6,341 nt of DNA from the NCBI GenBank assembly GCA_002482405.1, contig DLFX01000011.1, positions 1-6,341 of the forward strand. Reading direction: 5' to 3'. Each line of letters starts with the position of its first letter. The first letter of the stretch is position 1. This DNA is from Firmicutes bacterium UBA7709. Its GTDB lineage: Bacteria; Bacillota_A; Clostridia; Peptostreptococcales; Anaerovoracaceae. Below the pieces are notes generated by a model. It did no database searches. It had not been told where the DNA came from and worked only from the letters and a program-made list of their open reading frames with translations. Made by a program: the position numbers and the translations under genes. Below, in pieces: positions 5,356-6,341 of the stretch.

Positions 5356-6087
5356 ATGAGCAAGCACACCAATCTGTTGACCAACGACATTTATGAGAAG
5401 ATCGAAGAATATATCGACCGGAACCATCTGGAGCCCCATGACAGGCTTCCCTCCGAGCGCTATCTTTCGGAGGTATGGAATGTAAACAGGCTCACCTTAC
5501 GGGACGCTATCGAAAAGCATGTCTACGAGGGAAAATTGTATACCCTGCACGGAAAAGGCACCTTCGTGGCGCCCCCTAAGTATGTCGACAGCGTAAACCA
5601 GTTCATTTCATACTCCGCCGGCTGGAAGGCGGACGGCTATTCCGTGTCCAGCAGAAAGATTTCTTTTAAGAGAGTAGAAGCGAACAAAACCCTTTCCAAA
5701 AATCTCGATGTCAATCTCGGCACGGAGGTCTTTGAACTAAAAAGGGTCCGACTCCTCAACGACTCGCCCCTCTCCGTGGAAACCGCCTATATCCCCGTTT
5801 CCTTCTGCCCGGATCTGGACCGGCATGATTTCGAAAAGAAGTCGCTCTATGCCACCCTGGAGAAAACCTACGGCATAAAACCGGCCAAACAGCGCCAGGT
5901 CGCCAATCTGGCCGTGATGACCAAAAAGGAAAGCGAGTATCTCGAGGTGAAGGAAGGGGATCCGGTCTTTTATATCACAGGCGTGATGCGCGACGCAGAC
6001 GGCCGGATCGTGGAGTACAGCACCGCCGTCATCCGGGCGGACCGGTATGCGTTAAAGACGAATCTGATCGCGGATCCCGAGGTTTGA
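5356..6087 (+). CDS. GntR-family (HutC/UTRA) transcriptional regulator 2
   Basis: A 243-residue cytoplasmic DNA-binding regulator. The N-terminal winged helix (about 8-71) has LPSERYLSE (31-39), recognition helix NRLTLRDAI (44-52) and wing GKGTFVAP (66-73). A UTRA domain follows (about 82-232), with AYIPVSF (144-150) and the typical closing segment RIVEYSTAVIRADRY (217-231). The start at 5356 follows GAGGAG (5345-5350) with 5-nt spacing; the frame extends to 5284, but that part covers the promoter. The gene is divergent from the symporter gene with overlapping -10 elements, the usual arrangement for a local regulator that controls the adjacent transporter and itself (inference). It resembles regulator 1 in domain plan and in the recognition helix, but the rest differs widely, so the two are paralogues at family level rather than recent duplicates. 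No clear terminator follows. Confidence 0.93.
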   Translation: MSKHTNLLTNDIYEKIEEYIDRNHLEPHDRLPSERYLSEVWNVNRLTLRDAIEKHVYEGKLYTLHGKGTFVAPPKYVDSVNQFISYSAGWKADGYSVSSRKISFKRVEANKTLSKNLDVNLGTEVFELKRVRLLNDSPLSVETAYIPVSFCPDLDRHDFEKKSLYATLEKTYGIKPAKQRQVANLAVMTKKESEYLEVKEGDPVFYITGVMRDADGRIVEYSTAVIRADRYALKTNLIADPEV

Positions 6088-6106
6088 TCCTTCCCCGCGG
6101 CAGCGA

Positions 6107-6121
6107 CGCCGGAAACCGGCG
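6107..6121. repeat. short inverted repeat CGCCGG-AAA-CCGGCG
   Basis: A perfect 6-bp GC stem with a 3-nt loop in the 50-nt gap between the second regulator and the convergent peptidase gene. No T-run follows on either strand, so at most it is a weak terminator for both genes. Confidence 0.4.
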
Positions 6122-6137
6122 CGACCCGTGGCGATCC

Positions 6138-6341
6138 TCACTGTATATATTTTGCGTAATTTTCATAGGTGATCGGTTCCCCGACGAGGAAATAACCGGG
6201 CTCAAGATTCACCATATAATATGATATCATAAAGTGAAGGTGGGGCCCGGTGGCAAAGCCGGTGGAGCCCACTTCTCCTATTTTTTGTCCCCGTTCCACG
6301 ATTTCCCCCGCTTCCACGGAAATGTCCCGCATGTGGTGATA
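6138..6341 (-). CDS. M23 (LytM-type) metallopeptidase, C-terminal part, runs off the window
   Basis: Only the last 67 codons are visible; the gene continues beyond 6341. The segment begins YHHM, the position of the YxH motif that supplies a catalytic His in the LytM fold. It continues with VEAGEIVERGQKIGEVGSTG and then ATGPHLHFMI, the HxH zinc-site motif typical of M23 peptidases. These enzymes cleave peptide cross-links in cell-wall peptidoglycan and act outside the membrane, so the missing N-terminus probably holds a signal peptide or membrane anchor. After HLHF a tail of about 30 residues follows (ISYYMVNLEPGYF onward), instead of the usual short ending with a DP motif. The internal ATG at 6332 is not the start, because the domain extends upstream. 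The gene is convergent with the regulator and probably unrelated in function to the sugar genes. Confidence 0.9.
   Translation of the reverse strand, partial: YHHMRDISVEAGEIVERGQKIGEVGSTGFATGPHLHFMISYYMVNLEPGYFLVGEPITYENYAKYIQ

Noticed and set aside
1..6341. CRISPR array, tRNA, rRNA or insertion sequence
   Set aside because: No regularly spaced direct repeats, cloverleaf-like segments, rRNA-like sequence, transposase motifs or target-site-flanked terminal repeats were seen on either strand.

Overview
The window looks like an accessory carbohydrate or glycated-amine utilisation region from a Gram-positive anaerobe, most likely a Clostridia-type Bacillota. Reasons: strong AGGAGG-type ribosome binding sites, near-consensus sigma-A promoters (TTGACA or TTGATG, 17 nt, TATAAT-like), intrinsic terminators, one TTG start, GntR/HutC regulators, and moderately GC-rich coding sequence with AT-rich promoters. 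No species can be named from the sequence alone.

Layout, left to right. Bases 1-102 have no assignable gene. A GntR/UTRA regulator (161-871, +) meets an NhaC-superfamily antiporter-type carrier (971-2476, -) at a bidirectional terminator. The carrier is divergent from a two-SIS-domain sugar-phosphate protein of the FrlB deglycase type (2684-3697, +), and the 207-nt gap between them holds face-to-face promoters with mirror-image repeats. The SIS gene ends in a strong terminator and converges on a GPH (MelB-type) sugar:cation symporter (3799-5229, -). That symporter is divergent from a second GntR/UTRA regulator (5356-6087, +). A partial M23 (LytM) peptidase (6138-6341, -) runs off the right end. 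The orientation alternates + - + - + -, so each gene is its own transcription unit within this window.

How the genes could work together (inference): the GPH symporter brings in a sugar or sugar conjugate, the FrlB-like protein splits a 6-phosphorylated Amadori-type conjugate into glucose-6-phosphate plus an amine or amino acid, and the NhaC-type carrier moves a charged partner such as the released amino acid or a counter-ion. The two UTRA regulators would sense phosphorylated or free sugar ligands. No kinase (FrlD/GfrD type) or PTS is present to make the phosphorylated substrate, so an essential step lies outside the window or the substrate differs from known cases.

The most interesting signals are regulatory. 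Both regulator genes share an identical 15-mer that includes the -35 box. The carrier/SIS gap carries an exact 11-bp inverted repeat and an exact 12-bp direct repeat built on GGTATA, superimposed on the -10 regions.
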